Shown: in pieces, positions 18,065 through 26,790 of the stretch
Layout: every line of letters starts with the position of its first letter
Position numbering within the stretch: position 1 is the first letter of the stretch
DNA from: Pseudobutyrivibrio sp. YE44
GTDB lineage: Bacteria > Bacillota > Clostridia > Lachnospirales > Lachnospiraceae
DNA length: 64,000 bases
Reading direction: 5' to 3'
Assembly (NCBI RefSeq): GCF_900104335.1
Contig: NZ_FMXT01000001.1
Span: forward strand, 682,001 to 746,000
Notes under the pieces: generated by a model
Database searches by the model: none
What the model was told of the DNA's origin: nothing
Seen by the model: the letters and a program-made list of their open reading frames with translations, nothing else
Made by a program: the position numbers and the translations under genes

Positions 18065-18093
18065 AATATAATCTTCTGAATACTCACTGTCAA
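18065..18093 (-). promoter_or_regulatory. metN: Promoter of the metNIQ leader transcript
   Basis: On the - strand, TTGACA (18093-18088), a 17-base spacer and TATATT (18070-18065). Transcription should begin near 18058, about 57 bases before the leader ORF and about 270 before metN. Confidence 0.8.
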
Positions 18094-18116
18094 TAAAAGA
18101 CACAGAATATACTTAT

Positions 18117-18163
18117 AGGTAAAAATTATAGCTTGTTATCAATTATATTGATAACAAGCTATA
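18117..18163 (-). terminator. Terminator after mnmA
   Basis: Perfect 16-bp inverted repeat 18127-18142 with 18148-18163, 5-base loop, and on the - strand AATTTTTACC after the stem. It separates mnmA from the metNIQ promoter. Confidence 0.8.
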
Positions 18164-18209
18164 TCTGCTTTACTTTATGCAATTACAGCCTTATATAAGG
18201 CTTTTTTGA

Positions 18210-19280
18210 CTATTTCAACTTGATAATTCCTCCACCAAGCACAACATCCCCGTCATAAAATACAGCTGACTGACCAGGTGTCACTGCTCTCTGTGGCTCG
18301 TCAAAAGTGATTTTCGCAGAACATGGCCCTGTCTTTTCCACCTTACAAGGCTGCTCCTTCATGCGATAGCGAATCTTTGCTTTGCAATTGAATGCGTCTG
18401 GCTGTGCCTCAGGATTAATCCAATTTATATTTTCAACATAAACATCCCTTGAAAACAAATCCTCATTTTTCCCAAGCACCACCTGATTCTTTTCAGTATC
18501 AAGCTTTACAACATATAAAGGGTAAGCGGCTGAGATTCCAAGACCCTTACGCTGCCCGATAGTATAGCATACAAGACCACGGTGACGACCAAGAACATTT
18601 CCTTCCATATCTACAAAATCACCAGGCTCATATTCCTTGCCTGTAAATCTCTTAAGAGCTGAAACATAGTCTCCATCAGGAACGAAACAAATATCCTGAC
18701 TATCAGGCTTGTTGGCATTTACGAATTCATGGGACTCAGCAATCTTTCTGATTTCATCCTTTGAATACTCTCCCAATGGAAAATCAGTATGTGCCAGCTC
18801 ATCCTGAGTCATGGAATAAAGCACGTAAGACTGATCCTTGCTTTCATCCTTTCCCTTGAGAAGCTGATACGCGCCATCTTCGCATTTACGAATTCTAGCA
18901 TAGTGACCAGTAACAACCTTATCACAGGAAAGCTCTCTAGCACGTCTATAAAGCTCGCAAAATTTCAAATGCTTATTACACTCTATACAAGGATTAGGTG
19001 TCATAGCATGCTCGTAGCAATCAATAAAATTATCAATAACCTTTTCCCTAAACTGCTCCTTGAAATTCCAGGTGTAATGGGGCATTCCAAGCTTTCTTGC
19101 CACATCCTTTGCATCCTGAACATCATCTAAAGAACAACAGGTGCTAGTATCAGATAGGTCTATATCTTCGTTTCCGTATAGCTTCATAGTGCAGCCTATA
19201 CATTCGTAATTCTTTTCTTTCATCAAAAGAGCGGCCACACTACTGTCCACGCCGCCGCTCATAGCTATCAGTGCCTTCAT
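18210..19280 (-). CDS. mnmA: tRNA 2-thiouridylase MnmA
   Basis: ATP-dependent thiolation of U34 in Lys, Glu and Gln tRNAs. PP-loop AMSGGVDSSV (about 6-15) at the N-terminus, the first catalytic cysteine in NPCIECNKHLKF and the second in DSQDICFV, then the C-terminal domain ending in AVFYDGDVVLGGGII. Length 356 is normal. It follows folC by 32 bases and probably shares its transcript. Confidence 0.96.
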   Translation of the reverse strand: MKALIAMSGGVDSSVAALLMKEKNYECIGCTMKLYGNEDIDLSDTSTCCSLDDVQDAKDVARKLGMPHYTWNFKEQFREKVIDNFIDCYEHAMTPNPCIECNKHLKFCELYRRARELSCDKVVTGHYARIRKCEDGAYQLLKGKDESKDQSYVLYSMTQDELAHTDFPLGEYSKDEIRKIAESHEFVNANKPDSQDICFVPDGDYVSALKRFTGKEYEPGDFVDMEGNVLGRHRGLVCYTIGQRKGLGISAAYPLYVVKLDTEKNQVVLGKNEDLFSRDVYVENINWINPEAQPDAFNCKAKIRYRMKEQPCKVEKTGPCSAKITFDEPQRAVTPGQSAVFYDGDVVLGGGIIKLK

Positions 19281-19312
19281 AAGAATAATCTACCTCCGTA
19301 TTCTTACATCAC

Positions 19313-20629
19313 TTATACCATAGATTGAAAATCAATGCCATAGCCATTTATATATAAAGAACCGGCTATGCACACAACCTCAGACACTTTAGTTATTGAT
19401 TCTAATTCATTTAGTCCCTCTATTGGTTGAGACTTAACACCTCTTTTATTAATAAGTTCTGAAAGCTCTAAAGGATTCATGGTTCTAGCAGTTGGAACCT
19501 CAAGTGTATAAACCTCTTTTGCTAAAGGAAGAATTGCATCAAGCATTAAATCCACCTCTTTATCCTTTAGAATACCAAGGATAAAGGTAATCTTTTTATC
19601 TGGGAAATATGCTTTCAAGGATTCTGCAAGCACCAGCGCTCCCTGTCTGTTATGGCCTCCATCTATTATTACTGGAGGATTATCTTTAAGCAGAGTAAAT
19701 CTTCCAAACCAATTAGTGGTACTTACCCCATCATAAATAGCCTGCTCAGGTATATTGATTCCATACTGCTTCAGCTGCTCTATTGCTAGAATAGCCAAAC
19801 CGGCATTTCGGATTTGATAGGTGCCTAAAAGCTTTGTAAAGAATGGCTTTTCGTATCCTGGCATTTGAAAATATTGACCAGATAAATCCCTATCCTTAGA
19901 AGTTGACTCAGGAAGGTAATAAACATCAACACCTAGTGAAACGCAAGTTTCATTCAACACTTGCTTAACCTCTTCCTCCTGAGGCGCTGAAACAACAATA
20001 GTGCCAGGCTTAATGATTCCAGCTTTTTCTGTAGCTATCTCTGTAAGAGTGTTTCCAAGGATTGTCATATGATCATAGCTTATAGGTGTAATCACCGAAA
20101 CCCAAGGAGCAGGTATCACATTTGTAGTGTCCAAGCTTCCTCCCATACTAACCTCCAGGACTACTAACTCACACCCTAGCTCTTTAAAATACATAAAGGC
20201 CATAACCGTAAGAATCTCGTATTCACTTGGATAAATTCCTGCTAAAGCTAGCTGCTCATAAGCAGGCTTCACTCTTGAGAAAAGCCCCGCAAACTCCACA
20301 TCAGAAATCTGCTCACCATTCACCCTGAACATTTCATTATAAGCATATAAAAAAGGTGAGGTAAAAAGCCCCACCTTAATATTTGCTTCCTTCAAGATTG
20401 AAGCGATAAATGCTGAAGTAGAACCCTTACCATTTGTACCTGCCACATGAATGTATTTCAAACTCTCATGAGGATTGTCTAATTTTTCTAGCAATGCCAG
20501 TTCCGCATCTAAAGAAAACAAATCAGACGTTTTTTTTCCTGGTTCCTTTGGCGGATTGAAATGTGGTAGGTTTCTAAAAAACTCTATCGCCTCTGTATAA
20601 GAATAATCTTTATAGGAATGATTTTTCAT
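19313..20629 (-). CDS. folC: Folylpolyglutamate synthase / dihydrofolate synthase
   Basis: Adds glutamates to folates so they stay in the cell. The 438-residue protein has the Mur-ligase-type P-loop GTNGKGSTSAFIAS (about 66-79), the ALVLAESLKAYFPDKK region and the C-terminal glutamate-ligase domain. Its start overlaps the folT stop by one base. Pairing with a folate importer under a tetrahydrofolate riboswitch suggests import and trapping of folate. Confidence 0.94.
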   Translation of the reverse strand: MKNHSYKDYSYTEAIEFFRNLPHFNPPKEPGKKTSDLFSLDAELALLEKLDNPHESLKYIHVAGTNGKGSTSAFIASILKEANIKVGLFTSPFLYAYNEMFRVNGEQISDVEFAGLFSRVKPAYEQLALAGIYPSEYEILTVMAFMYFKELGCELVVLEVSMGGSLDTTNVIPAPWVSVITPISYDHMTILGNTLTEIATEKAGIIKPGTIVVSAPQEEEVKQVLNETCVSLGVDVYYLPESTSKDRDLSGQYFQMPGYEKPFFTKLLGTYQIRNAGLAILAIEQLKQYGINIPEQAIYDGVSTTNWFGRFTLLKDNPPVIIDGGHNRQGALVLAESLKAYFPDKKITFILGILKDKEVDLMLDAILPLAKEVYTLEVPTARTMNPLELSELINKRGVKSQPIEGLNELESITKVSEVVCIAGSLYINGYGIDFQSMV

Positions 20630-21147
20630 TAGCTTGCTTGTGCCCCTAATTTTACTCTGTCAAAAGCCTTTAAAATGCTAAAGATTAGCACTGAATATAC
20701 TGGTATCATTATAAGCTCTTTAGGTAAACGAGCTGCAATGGTTGCCAAGTATCCATCCTTTAGATATAACGTGCTAAGCCAATAGCTGTTCATAATAACA
20801 CCTACAATAATTGTATAAAGGACTTCTGTCATAAAAACTCTAGGGAAAGTAATTTTCTTTCCGTGAAGCATAAGTCCAAAGATAATACCTCCAACAATAT
20901 TGCTAAGGGTAAATCCCGGGAAGAAAGGACCTGTAGGCTTAATAAAATAAGCGCCAATGTCTACGATGCCACCAACAACTCCGGCCACACCTGGTCCAAA
21001 TAGCATTCCTGCCATGCATATTGGTATTGAACCAAATCTAATTTCCATAATCTGACTGATAGGCAGATTAAAGAACCCTAAGATAATACCAAGGGCTGTA
21101 AGCATGGCTGCAACAGTAAGTGTCTTTGTGTCTCTAAGTTTTTCCAT
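20629..21147 (-). CDS. folT: Folate ECF transporter S component FolT
   Basis: Substrate-binding membrane subunit of an energy-coupling-factor importer, 172 residues with five to six helices. The FolT pattern is visible: LTVAAMLTALGIILGFFNLPI, then SIPICMAGMLFGPGVAGVVGGI (its conserved glycines), FFPGFTLSNIVGGIIFG. The shared EcfA/A'/T module is not in the window. The ribosome binding site (GGAGGTG, eight bases before the ATG) is inside a hairpin of the riboswitch upstream. It is coupled to folC. Confidence 0.93.
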   Translation of the reverse strand: MEKLRDTKTLTVAAMLTALGIILGFFNLPISQIMEIRFGSIPICMAGMLFGPGVAGVVGGIVDIGAYFIKPTGPFFPGFTLSNIVGGIIFGLMLHGKKITFPRVFMTEVLYTIIVGVIMNSYWLSTLYLKDGYLATIAARLPKELIMIPVYSVLIFSILKAFDRVKLGAQAS

Positions 21148-21196
21148 AAAAAATGCACCTCCTTTGCAGTTCCTTTTGTCTACAATGGAGGTGCAT
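21148..21196 (-). promoter_or_regulatory. folT: Sequestering hairpin/terminator of the folT leader
   Basis: Perfect 10-bp stem: 21187-21196 with 21153-21162. The descending arm contains the folT ribosome binding site GGAGGTG, and TTTTTT follows directly before the ATG. The same hairpin can therefore hide the ribosome binding site or act as a terminator; it is the output module of the riboswitch at 21215-21308. Confidence 0.85.
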
Positions 21197-21214
21197 AAAA
21201 GCTCGTCCTATGTA

Positions 21215-21308
21215 GCAGCGGGATGCGACCATAAAACCGCGGTAATACCTTCGTCTAAGTGACAACTCCCTGTTCACCTAGCACTTAACGCTTTACAGTC
21301 TACTCTGC
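21215..21308 (-). promoter_or_regulatory. folT: Tetrahydrofolate riboswitch aptamer
   Basis: On the - strand the 94-base segment carries the THF riboswitch landmarks: GCAGAGUAGA at the 5' end, GCGUUAAGUG, a GACGAAGG-type internal segment, ACCGCGG, and GCAUCCCGCUGC closing the outer stem (GCAG with CUGC). It lies between a consensus promoter and folT, the classic target in Clostridia. Excess folate should stabilise the aptamer and shut folT-folC. Confidence 0.93.
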
Positions 21309-21322
21309 ATTTGTTTTTTTGC

Positions 21323-21351
21323 ATTATAGATGACCTTGAAATAGATTTCAA
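21323..21351 (-). promoter_or_regulatory. folT: Promoter of folT-folC(-mnmA)
   Basis: TTGAAA (21351-21346), 17-base spacer, TATAAT (21328-21323) on the - strand, about 15-20 bases upstream of the riboswitch. Confidence 0.75.
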
Positions 21352-21400
21352 TACCTAAATGCAATTTATCAATAAAAGTTCAAGCTTAGTTAATATTCAA

Positions 21401-23065
21401 TTATTTAAGAGTGATGTTACCCTTTACTGTGCCGTAATCCTTAGCAGTAATCTTTCCGCCAAGCTGAGTATTTACATAATCCATAACAGCCTCATCCATT
21501 ACGATACCTGTATCAAACTGATTTACAGCACTACCAAATGCATAGTAAGTATCACCACCTGCTGCTACGAAGTTGTTTGTCACAACAGCGTATGTATCAT
21601 CAGCCTTAAATGGCTTTCCGTTGATGCTCTCGATAGTTACTCTACCAATAGCTGCTGGCTTGTAGTATGTAGACTCTGGATATGCCTCTCCCTGAGCAAA
21701 TGGAACTGTTGTATCAACAGTGAACTTGATTCCAGATACCTGTGGGAAACCACCTACTGCGCCAGGAGTGCAATATGTACTAGCCTCAAGAGCTTCAAGA
21801 AGTACTGAACCCTTTACATAAACAACTGCTACTGTATTTCCAAATGGAAGAACTGTATTGATATCCTTCTTTGTTACAGAACCAGCCTTGATAGATGCAC
21901 GAATACCACCACCATTTGTGATAGCTACAACGTGATCATCAGCTACAGAAACAGCGCCTTTTTCCTTAAGAACGCTCCACTTAAGACCATCAGCAATTAA
22001 ATCGCCAAGGTTAGTCTCTTCTGTTCTAACACCAGGAGCCTTATTTCCGTTAAGGTCTACCTCAGACTTTGCAAGCTCAACACCATACTCAGCATCTACA
22101 AGGTCAGTAATATGCTTTGATAAAGCTTCAATAGCTGGATCCTTAACGACAGTATCGTTAAGCTCAACAAGGAAACGATCCTCAATCTTCTTTGTAACAT
22201 TGTCAATGATAACAATACCTGCGTTGGCATTCTTTGTTCCAGTTGAAGAAACAGCTTCCTTGTTCTCGCCAGCTGTCATAACTGTGTGTGAATGACCATC
22301 GATAACTAAGTCGATGCCTGTTGTGTGTGCAAGCATATCTACACTTCTGTGTCCATCAGGAGCAGACTCATCGTCTACACCAAGGTGACCAAGACAGATA
22401 ACAAGATCACAGCCCTGTGCCTTAAGAGCATCAATCTGTGTCTGTGCACTTGTATAAAGCTCGTTTTTCTCAGCAAACTTAACACCCTTAATAAGAGCTG
22501 GGTTTACCTTTGTCTGTGTCTCTGGTGTATCCATACCAAAGAAACCAATCTTTACACCATTTGCAGTTGTATAAACATAAGTTGGATCAAAGAGAAGTTT
22601 TCCCTTTGCATCAAAAATGTTTGCACAAATTGTCTTAAACTTTCCACGAGCAACGTTTGACTTTACCTGCTCATAACCATAATCAAATTCGTGATTTCCA
22701 AGTGTTGCAAGGTCGTAACCAGCTGCATTCATCATAGTTACAGCATAAACACCCTTTGTTGTACTTACATAAGGTGTACCCTGGCTGTAGTCACCAGCAT
22801 CTGCAAGAATAACCTCTGCACCTCTTGCCTTAATCTCATTTCTAAGAGCTGCAACCTGTGCATATCCATCAATTGCACCGTGAACATCGTTGGTGTGAAC
22901 AATTACTGTCTTTCCTGTAAGATCCTTAGGAATCTCAGTAACCACCTTTGTCTCAGCGCTTGTTGAATAAGCGTAGGCTGTGGTTGGTGTCAATGCTACA
23001 GTAAATACCATAGCAAGAGCCAAGACGAAAGTTAATACTTTCTTGAAACCATTTAGCTTTTTCAT
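21401..23065 (-). CDS. Secreted 5'-nucleotidase / metallophosphatase (UshA-like)
   Basis: A 554-residue secreted enzyme. A signal peptide of about 33 residues ends near TTAYAYS. The calcineurin-like metal-binding motifs follow: HTNDVHGAIDGY (about 57-68), ADAGDYSQG, LGNHEFDYGYEQV, CLGHLGVDD and VIDGHSHT. The C-terminal 5'-nucleotidase domain (about 330-550) includes ITNGGGIRASI and GGFPQVSGIKFTVD. It probably releases phosphate from extracellular nucleotides. No sorting signal is seen at the C-terminus. It reads as a single gene with a GGAGG ribosome site; a TATAAT lies upstream but no good -35. Confidence 0.92.
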   Translation of the reverse strand: MKKLNGFKKVLTFVLALAMVFTVALTPTTAYAYSTSAETKVVTEIPKDLTGKTVIVHTNDVHGAIDGYAQVAALRNEIKARGAEVILADAGDYSQGTPYVSTTKGVYAVTMMNAAGYDLATLGNHEFDYGYEQVKSNVARGKFKTICANIFDAKGKLLFDPTYVYTTANGVKIGFFGMDTPETQTKVNPALIKGVKFAEKNELYTSAQTQIDALKAQGCDLVICLGHLGVDDESAPDGHRSVDMLAHTTGIDLVIDGHSHTVMTAGENKEAVSSTGTKNANAGIVIIDNVTKKIEDRFLVELNDTVVKDPAIEALSKHITDLVDAEYGVELAKSEVDLNGNKAPGVRTEETNLGDLIADGLKWSVLKEKGAVSVADDHVVAITNGGGIRASIKAGSVTKKDINTVLPFGNTVAVVYVKGSVLLEALEASTYCTPGAVGGFPQVSGIKFTVDTTVPFAQGEAYPESTYYKPAAIGRVTIESINGKPFKADDTYAVVTNNFVAAGGDTYYAFGSAVNQFDTGIVMDEAVMDYVNTQLGGKITAKDYGTVKGNITLK

Positions 23066-23161
23066 ATTACCCTCCTTAAATAATTTAATCTATTTCTAAT
23101 TATATCCATTTTTACTTTAAAGAGTAGTAATATATTTATTTTTTAAATTGTTTATTTTCAA

Positions 23162-23195
23162 CAAAAAACTGGCCTTGGAATAAATCCAAAGCCAG
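23162..23195 (-). terminator. Terminator after the GH10 xylanase gene
   Basis: Stem ctggccttgga (23169-23179) with tccaaagccag (23185-23195), one wobble, followed on the - strand by TTTTTTG. Confidence 0.82.
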
Positions 23196-23210
23196 TATAA
23201 ATTTTATGGT

Positions 23211-26200
23211 TTATTTTCTAGTTGAAACTACTGCTAATCTGCTTCCAGAGAATACTCCCTTTCCTTCAACCTTAACACAGCCAACCTTGAGCCATGGATG
23301 ATAATCAAGCATTGTAGCTGTGAAATCCTTATCAGCCTCAAGCTGTACATACTCACCCTTGTTTACGCCAAAATAAGCTGCCTCTTCATCAGTAGTAACC
23401 TTGTACTGAACCTCAATAGACTGGATAGTACGTGTCTTAGAATCGTACTGAACCTTTCTTGTAACCTTAGCCTTTGAAATATCAACATTAACGTCTGAAA
23501 CCTCAGCACCTGTTTCCTCTACAAGTGTAACTTCACCGTATACTCTTGGAGCGCTCCAACCGTTTCCTGTCTCATCATACCAAGTTCTTGTTCCGATACG
23601 ACCGCCGTTTGCGCCATCGTTAATCTGAAGATCGAGACCAATTGTCTGACCAACCTCTGGTGTAATGTCTGTCCAAGCAAATGCTGCTTCTACAAAATAT
23701 CCATCCTCAGTAACTGTTGCTGCGTACTCACAGTTCTCTTCAAGACATTTTGTACCATTGAAGCTTGCCTCGTTAAGGTAGTTTATTCTGTACTGCTTGT
23801 CATCTGGCTGGAATGAGTCTGCCTTTTCATTGTCCTCATCGATAAATACTTCGATTGAATCCTTCTCATGAACTGCATCAGCAGATGCATCAAGAACATC
23901 ATCCTTTACGCAAAGGAGCACATAGAGATTGTCCTCATCCCAAAGAAGCTTAGCACCTGCAAGTGCGTGTGGCTTTGTACCACCTGTGATTGTAAGCTCA
24001 ACAGGTTCAACCTTGTCCCAAGCCTTATCAACCTTACCGTCAACCTTAGGAGTACCCTTTGCAATTGTCATGAATGGCTTGCAAAGACCCTTTGCAAAAT
24101 ACTTGCTTCCATCTTCCTGTGTAAGACGGATATTGTTAAATGCATGCTGACCTTCATCGTCAGTAACCACAACATCTAAAGCAATCTGTGATGAAACCTG
24201 AAGTGTATCATCAGCCTTAACCTCAAGTACGCACTCACCATTTTCATCAAGGTTAGCCTCTGCTGTCTTAACCTCTGCTCCATCAGCCATTGTCTGTGCG
24301 AAATCAACATAAAGCTTTGCTGATGTAGCGCCCTCAGCCTTAACCTTTACTGAAAGCTTGTTCTCACTCCAAACTGGAACGAAGCTGTATTCTGTACCGT
24401 CAATCTTAACCTTCTTGCCATGAGCAAAAGCATCCTTGCCAGAACCCTGAACTAAGGTGATGCTATTGATAGCAGGCTCAAGCTTTGTTGGGTCCACAAA
24501 TGCCCAGTAAGCTGGCTTAGCCTTGTACTCACCATCAAAAAGAAGTGGTACCTGCTTCTGTCTACCGTTTGCACCGCCACCTACGCTGCTGCTAGTCTGA
24601 AGCCATGAGTTAGGATCAATAACACCCCAAACTGTCATACCATTTACATCGATATCTGGGTCCTCATCAAGCTCTTTGTAAGCATCGAATACATCCTTAT
24701 ATCTGTAAGCTTCCTTTGTGTACTCAGCTGAATACTCGTCCTTTGTACCACCAAAGTCTGAGCTGCACTTGAAGTCTAGCTCTGTAACCTGAATCTTACC
24801 AACAATCTTGCCGTATCTTCTACCGCAGTCAATAATCTGCTGCTTTGTAGGAGTCTGCATATTGTGGTGTCCCTGCATACCAAAACCTGAAATTCTTGTA
24901 GGAAGAACATCATCGCTCTCATGCTTCTTTACACTTGAAAGTAAGCCTGCGATAGCATCTGGCTTGTTGCCTGAACACTCGTTGTAATCGTTGTAGTAAA
25001 GCTCAAGTGAATCCTGGCCCATCTCATGAGCATAGTAGTTTGCATATCTAAACGCATTAAGGATGTACTCTGGAGCATCATCCTCGCTACCTGTGCCGTA
25101 GATTCTAGCCCAGTTAGAGTTTTCTGAAGCACTTCTGTATGTACCTGTACCATCAGAGCATGCCTCATTTACACAATCCCAACCATAGAACATATCCTTG
25201 TATTCAGAAGAAAATACATGCTCGAATACGTTCTTGATAAACCACTCGTGACGAAGTGTCATTTCCTCTGGAGAAACAAATTCTCCGTCTGGATCATAGT
25301 TTTCTTTGAAGAACCAAGATGGTGTCTGTGAGTGCCATGTAAGAACATGACCTCTTACCTTAATAAAGTCATCTGGGTGCTCATCATTCCAATCCTTAAT
25401 CTCCTCAAGCATCTTCTCAGCTCTATCGAAGTTAAGTGTAGGAACCTTCATGTTTTCATGAGTTACACCCTTAGCGTCTGTCCATGTCTCTTCAACAATC
25501 ATTCCCTCAGAAGGTTTGTCGTTCTGATAGTTGAAAAGAGCATCTGGCTTAAGCTCGTTACCGAATGTTACAGCATTGAAATGCTTTTCTACAAGATCCA
25601 TAAGAGCCTTATCAGAAATCTCTGAAAGCATAATAGCTGCACCTGTGTATGAGTTCTTTCCAATACCCTTGTCAGAAGAAACATAGTCCTTTAAGTTTGG
25701 AATATCCCACTCAATGTCAGCCTTTTCATCTACCTCGTCTGCCTGTGATGGCTTAGGGAAATCCTTTTCCTCACCCTTTAAAGTAAGAGTGATGCTTGAG
25801 ATAGTAAATGTTTCAGCGTCACCAGAAGAATTCATCAAACCAATTCCATCGAAATCTTCGCCATCTGAATTCTCGATTACGTTTGTACCATAAGCAGCCT
25901 TAAGCTCCTCACCTTCATTACGAAGCTTTACAGAGAATCCGCTAACATCGCCCTTCTTGATGTTAACTTTTACAGCCTTAACCTTGTCACCCTTAATGCC
26001 TGATGGTAAACCAACAACCTTTTCAGCGTAATTTCCGCTGTACTCAATTTTAAAAGCACTACCCTTTAAGGTAACATCTGCACCCCATGAGCCACCTTTT
26101 GAATAGTCTCTGTTAAAGTCAGCCATTGGATATGTGATTTCACATTCCTCTGACTCCTCGTCCTCTTCTTTATCTTCTTTTTTGTCAGCCTTTTTTGAAT

Positions 26201-26609
26201 CTTTATCTAGGTCTTTATCCTTGTCTTTCTCGGAATCCTTGTCTTCCTCAGAGTCCTCTTCAGAATCCTTATCCTCTTCAGACTTATCTTCCTTATCCTT
26301 GTCCTTAGAATCCTTATCTTCCTTTGAGTCCTTCTTGTCCTCTGAATCCTTTTTGTCAGCCTTCTTTGTATCTTCCTTAGTTTCCTTATCTTCCTTAGAT
26401 TCCTCAGAAGCCTTGCTGTCGTCCTCTTTTGTTTCTCCCTTAGTTTCTTCAGCTGTGTCGGAAACCTCTGAACCTGCTTCAAGGACGTCTTCAGCTGCTG
26501 TTACTTCAGATGCTTCTTCAGCATTAACAGTAACTGGAACTGTAGACGATGCAAGCATTGTTGCAATCGCTGTTGCAGACAAAACCCTATAAAGTTTTCT
26601 TTTTACCAT
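23211..26609 (-). CDS. Secreted multidomain GH10 endo-xylanase with acidic linker and CBM9-like domain
   Basis: About 1132 residues. The ATG at 26609 (MVKRKLYRV) starts a good signal peptide ending near VNA-EE; the frame is open further upstream without better evidence. Then: a Lys/Asp/Glu/Ser-rich linker (about 31-155); a beta-rich carbohydrate-binding-like domain (about 157-285); the GH10 catalytic domain (about 310-730) with HVLTWHSQTPSWF, the acid/base Glu in WDCVNEACS and the nucleophile Glu in VTELDFKC; an Ig-like stretch; a CBM9-like domain (VDGKVDKAWDKVEPV, then IEVFIDEDN); and a short C-terminal beta domain. No LPxTG, SLH or dockerin is visible, so surface attachment, if any, may depend on the linker. 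It cuts xylan outside the cell and pairs with the GH115 gene next door. Confidence 0.94.
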   Translation of the reverse strand: MVKRKLYRVLSATAIATMLASSTVPVTVNAEEASEVTAAEDVLEAGSEVSDTAEETKGETKEDDSKASEESKEDKETKEDTKKADKKDSEDKKDSKEDKDSKDKDKEDKSEEDKDSEEDSEEDKDSEKDKDKDLDKDSKKADKKEDKEEDEESEECEITYPMADFNRDYSKGGSWGADVTLKGSAFKIEYSGNYAEKVVGLPSGIKGDKVKAVKVNIKKGDVSGFSVKLRNEGEELKAAYGTNVIENSDGEDFDGIGLMNSSGDAETFTISSITLTLKGEEKDFPKPSQADEVDEKADIEWDIPNLKDYVSSDKGIGKNSYTGAAIMLSEISDKALMDLVEKHFNAVTFGNELKPDALFNYQNDKPSEGMIVEETWTDAKGVTHENMKVPTLNFDRAEKMLEEIKDWNDEHPDDFIKVRGHVLTWHSQTPSWFFKENYDPDGEFVSPEEMTLRHEWFIKNVFEHVFSSEYKDMFYGWDCVNEACSDGTGTYRSASENSNWARIYGTGSEDDAPEYILNAFRYANYYAHEMGQDSLELYYNDYNECSGNKPDAIAGLLSSVKKHESDDVLPTRISGFGMQGHHNMQTPTKQQIIDCGRRYGKIVGKIQVTELDFKCSSDFGGTKDEYSAEYTKEAYRYKDVFDAYKELDEDPDIDVNGMTVWGVIDPNSWLQTSSSVGGGANGRQKQVPLLFDGEYKAKPAYWAFVDPTKLEPAINSITLVQGSGKDAFAHGKKVKIDGTEYSFVPVWSENKLSVKVKAEGATSAKLYVDFAQTMADGAEVKTAEANLDENGECVLEVKADDTLQVSSQIALDVVVTDDEGQHAFNNIRLTQEDGSKYFAKGLCKPFMTIAKGTPKVDGKVDKAWDKVEPVELTITGGTKPHALAGAKLLWDEDNLYVLLCVKDDVLDASADAVHEKDSIEVFIDEDNEKADSFQPDDKQYRINYLNEASFNGTKCLEENCEYAATVTEDGYFVEAAFAWTDITPEVGQTIGLDLQINDGANGGRIGTRTWYDETGNGWSAPRVYGEVTLVEETGAEVSDVNVDISKAKVTRKVQYDSKTRTIQSIEVQYKVTTDEEAAYFGVNKGEYVQLEADKDFTATMLDYHPWLKVGCVKVEGKGVFSGSRLAVVSTRK
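26141..26519 (-). repeat. Low-complexity Lys/Asp/Glu/Ser coding repeat
   Basis: Imperfect short repeats encoding units such as KEDKDSKDKDKEDKS and SEEDKDSEED within the xylanase. It gives a highly charged, probably extended linker of about 125 residues after the signal peptide. The same DNA produces long spurious open frames on other strands. Confidence 0.85.
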
Positions 26610-26640
26610 AACCCTCACTATTCTCCTAATAATTTTTATT

Positions 26641-26658
26641 GTTACTATTAATAGCAAC
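26641..26658. promoter_or_regulatory. Palindromic operator-like site upstream of the xylanase
   Basis: gttactattaatagcaac is an 18-bp near-perfect palindrome (16 of 18 positions symmetric), 32 bases before the xylanase start. Position suggests a regulator site for the gene; no -35/-10 pair is convincing here. Confidence 0.4.
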
Positions 26659-26705
26659 CTTTGTAAAACACCCCGGGTAAGTTCATTTTAGCATTCAAAT
26701 ATATA

Positions 26706-26739
26706 GAAAAAGGGGGGATAATCTATAGGATTATCCCCC
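26706..26739 (-). terminator. Terminator after the GH115 gene
   Basis: Stem gggggataatc (26713-26723) with gattatccccc (26729-26739), 5-base loop, followed on the - strand by TTTTTC. It separates the GH115 gene from the xylanase, whose own start lies about 100 bases to the left. Confidence 0.85.
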
Positions 26740-26790
26740 ACAAAATATAATGCTTTGTAACCTATTACTCTGCTGTGGTTAAAAGTTGCT

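Noticed and set aside
17787-18093. S-box or T-box before metN.
   Set aside because: No T-box antiterminator core (AGGGTGG..CCGCG-like) and no SAM-I core words are visible; a leader ORF and terminator explain the region better.
18188-18207. gccttatataaggc followed by six T, as a + strand terminator.
   Set aside because: No + strand gene or promoter lies upstream. It is directly downstream of the mnmA stop on the other strand, so at most it limits antisense transcription.
21359-22966. Several Cys/Ile/Thr-rich ORFs on the + strand across the 5'-nucleotidase.
   Set aside because: They are shadows of a well-supported - strand gene, with no start signals or known motifs.
26134-26592. Serine-rich ORF on the + strand.
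   Set aside because: It is the antisense of the Lys/Asp/Glu linker of the xylanase; it has no ribosome site and its composition is a by-product of the repeats.
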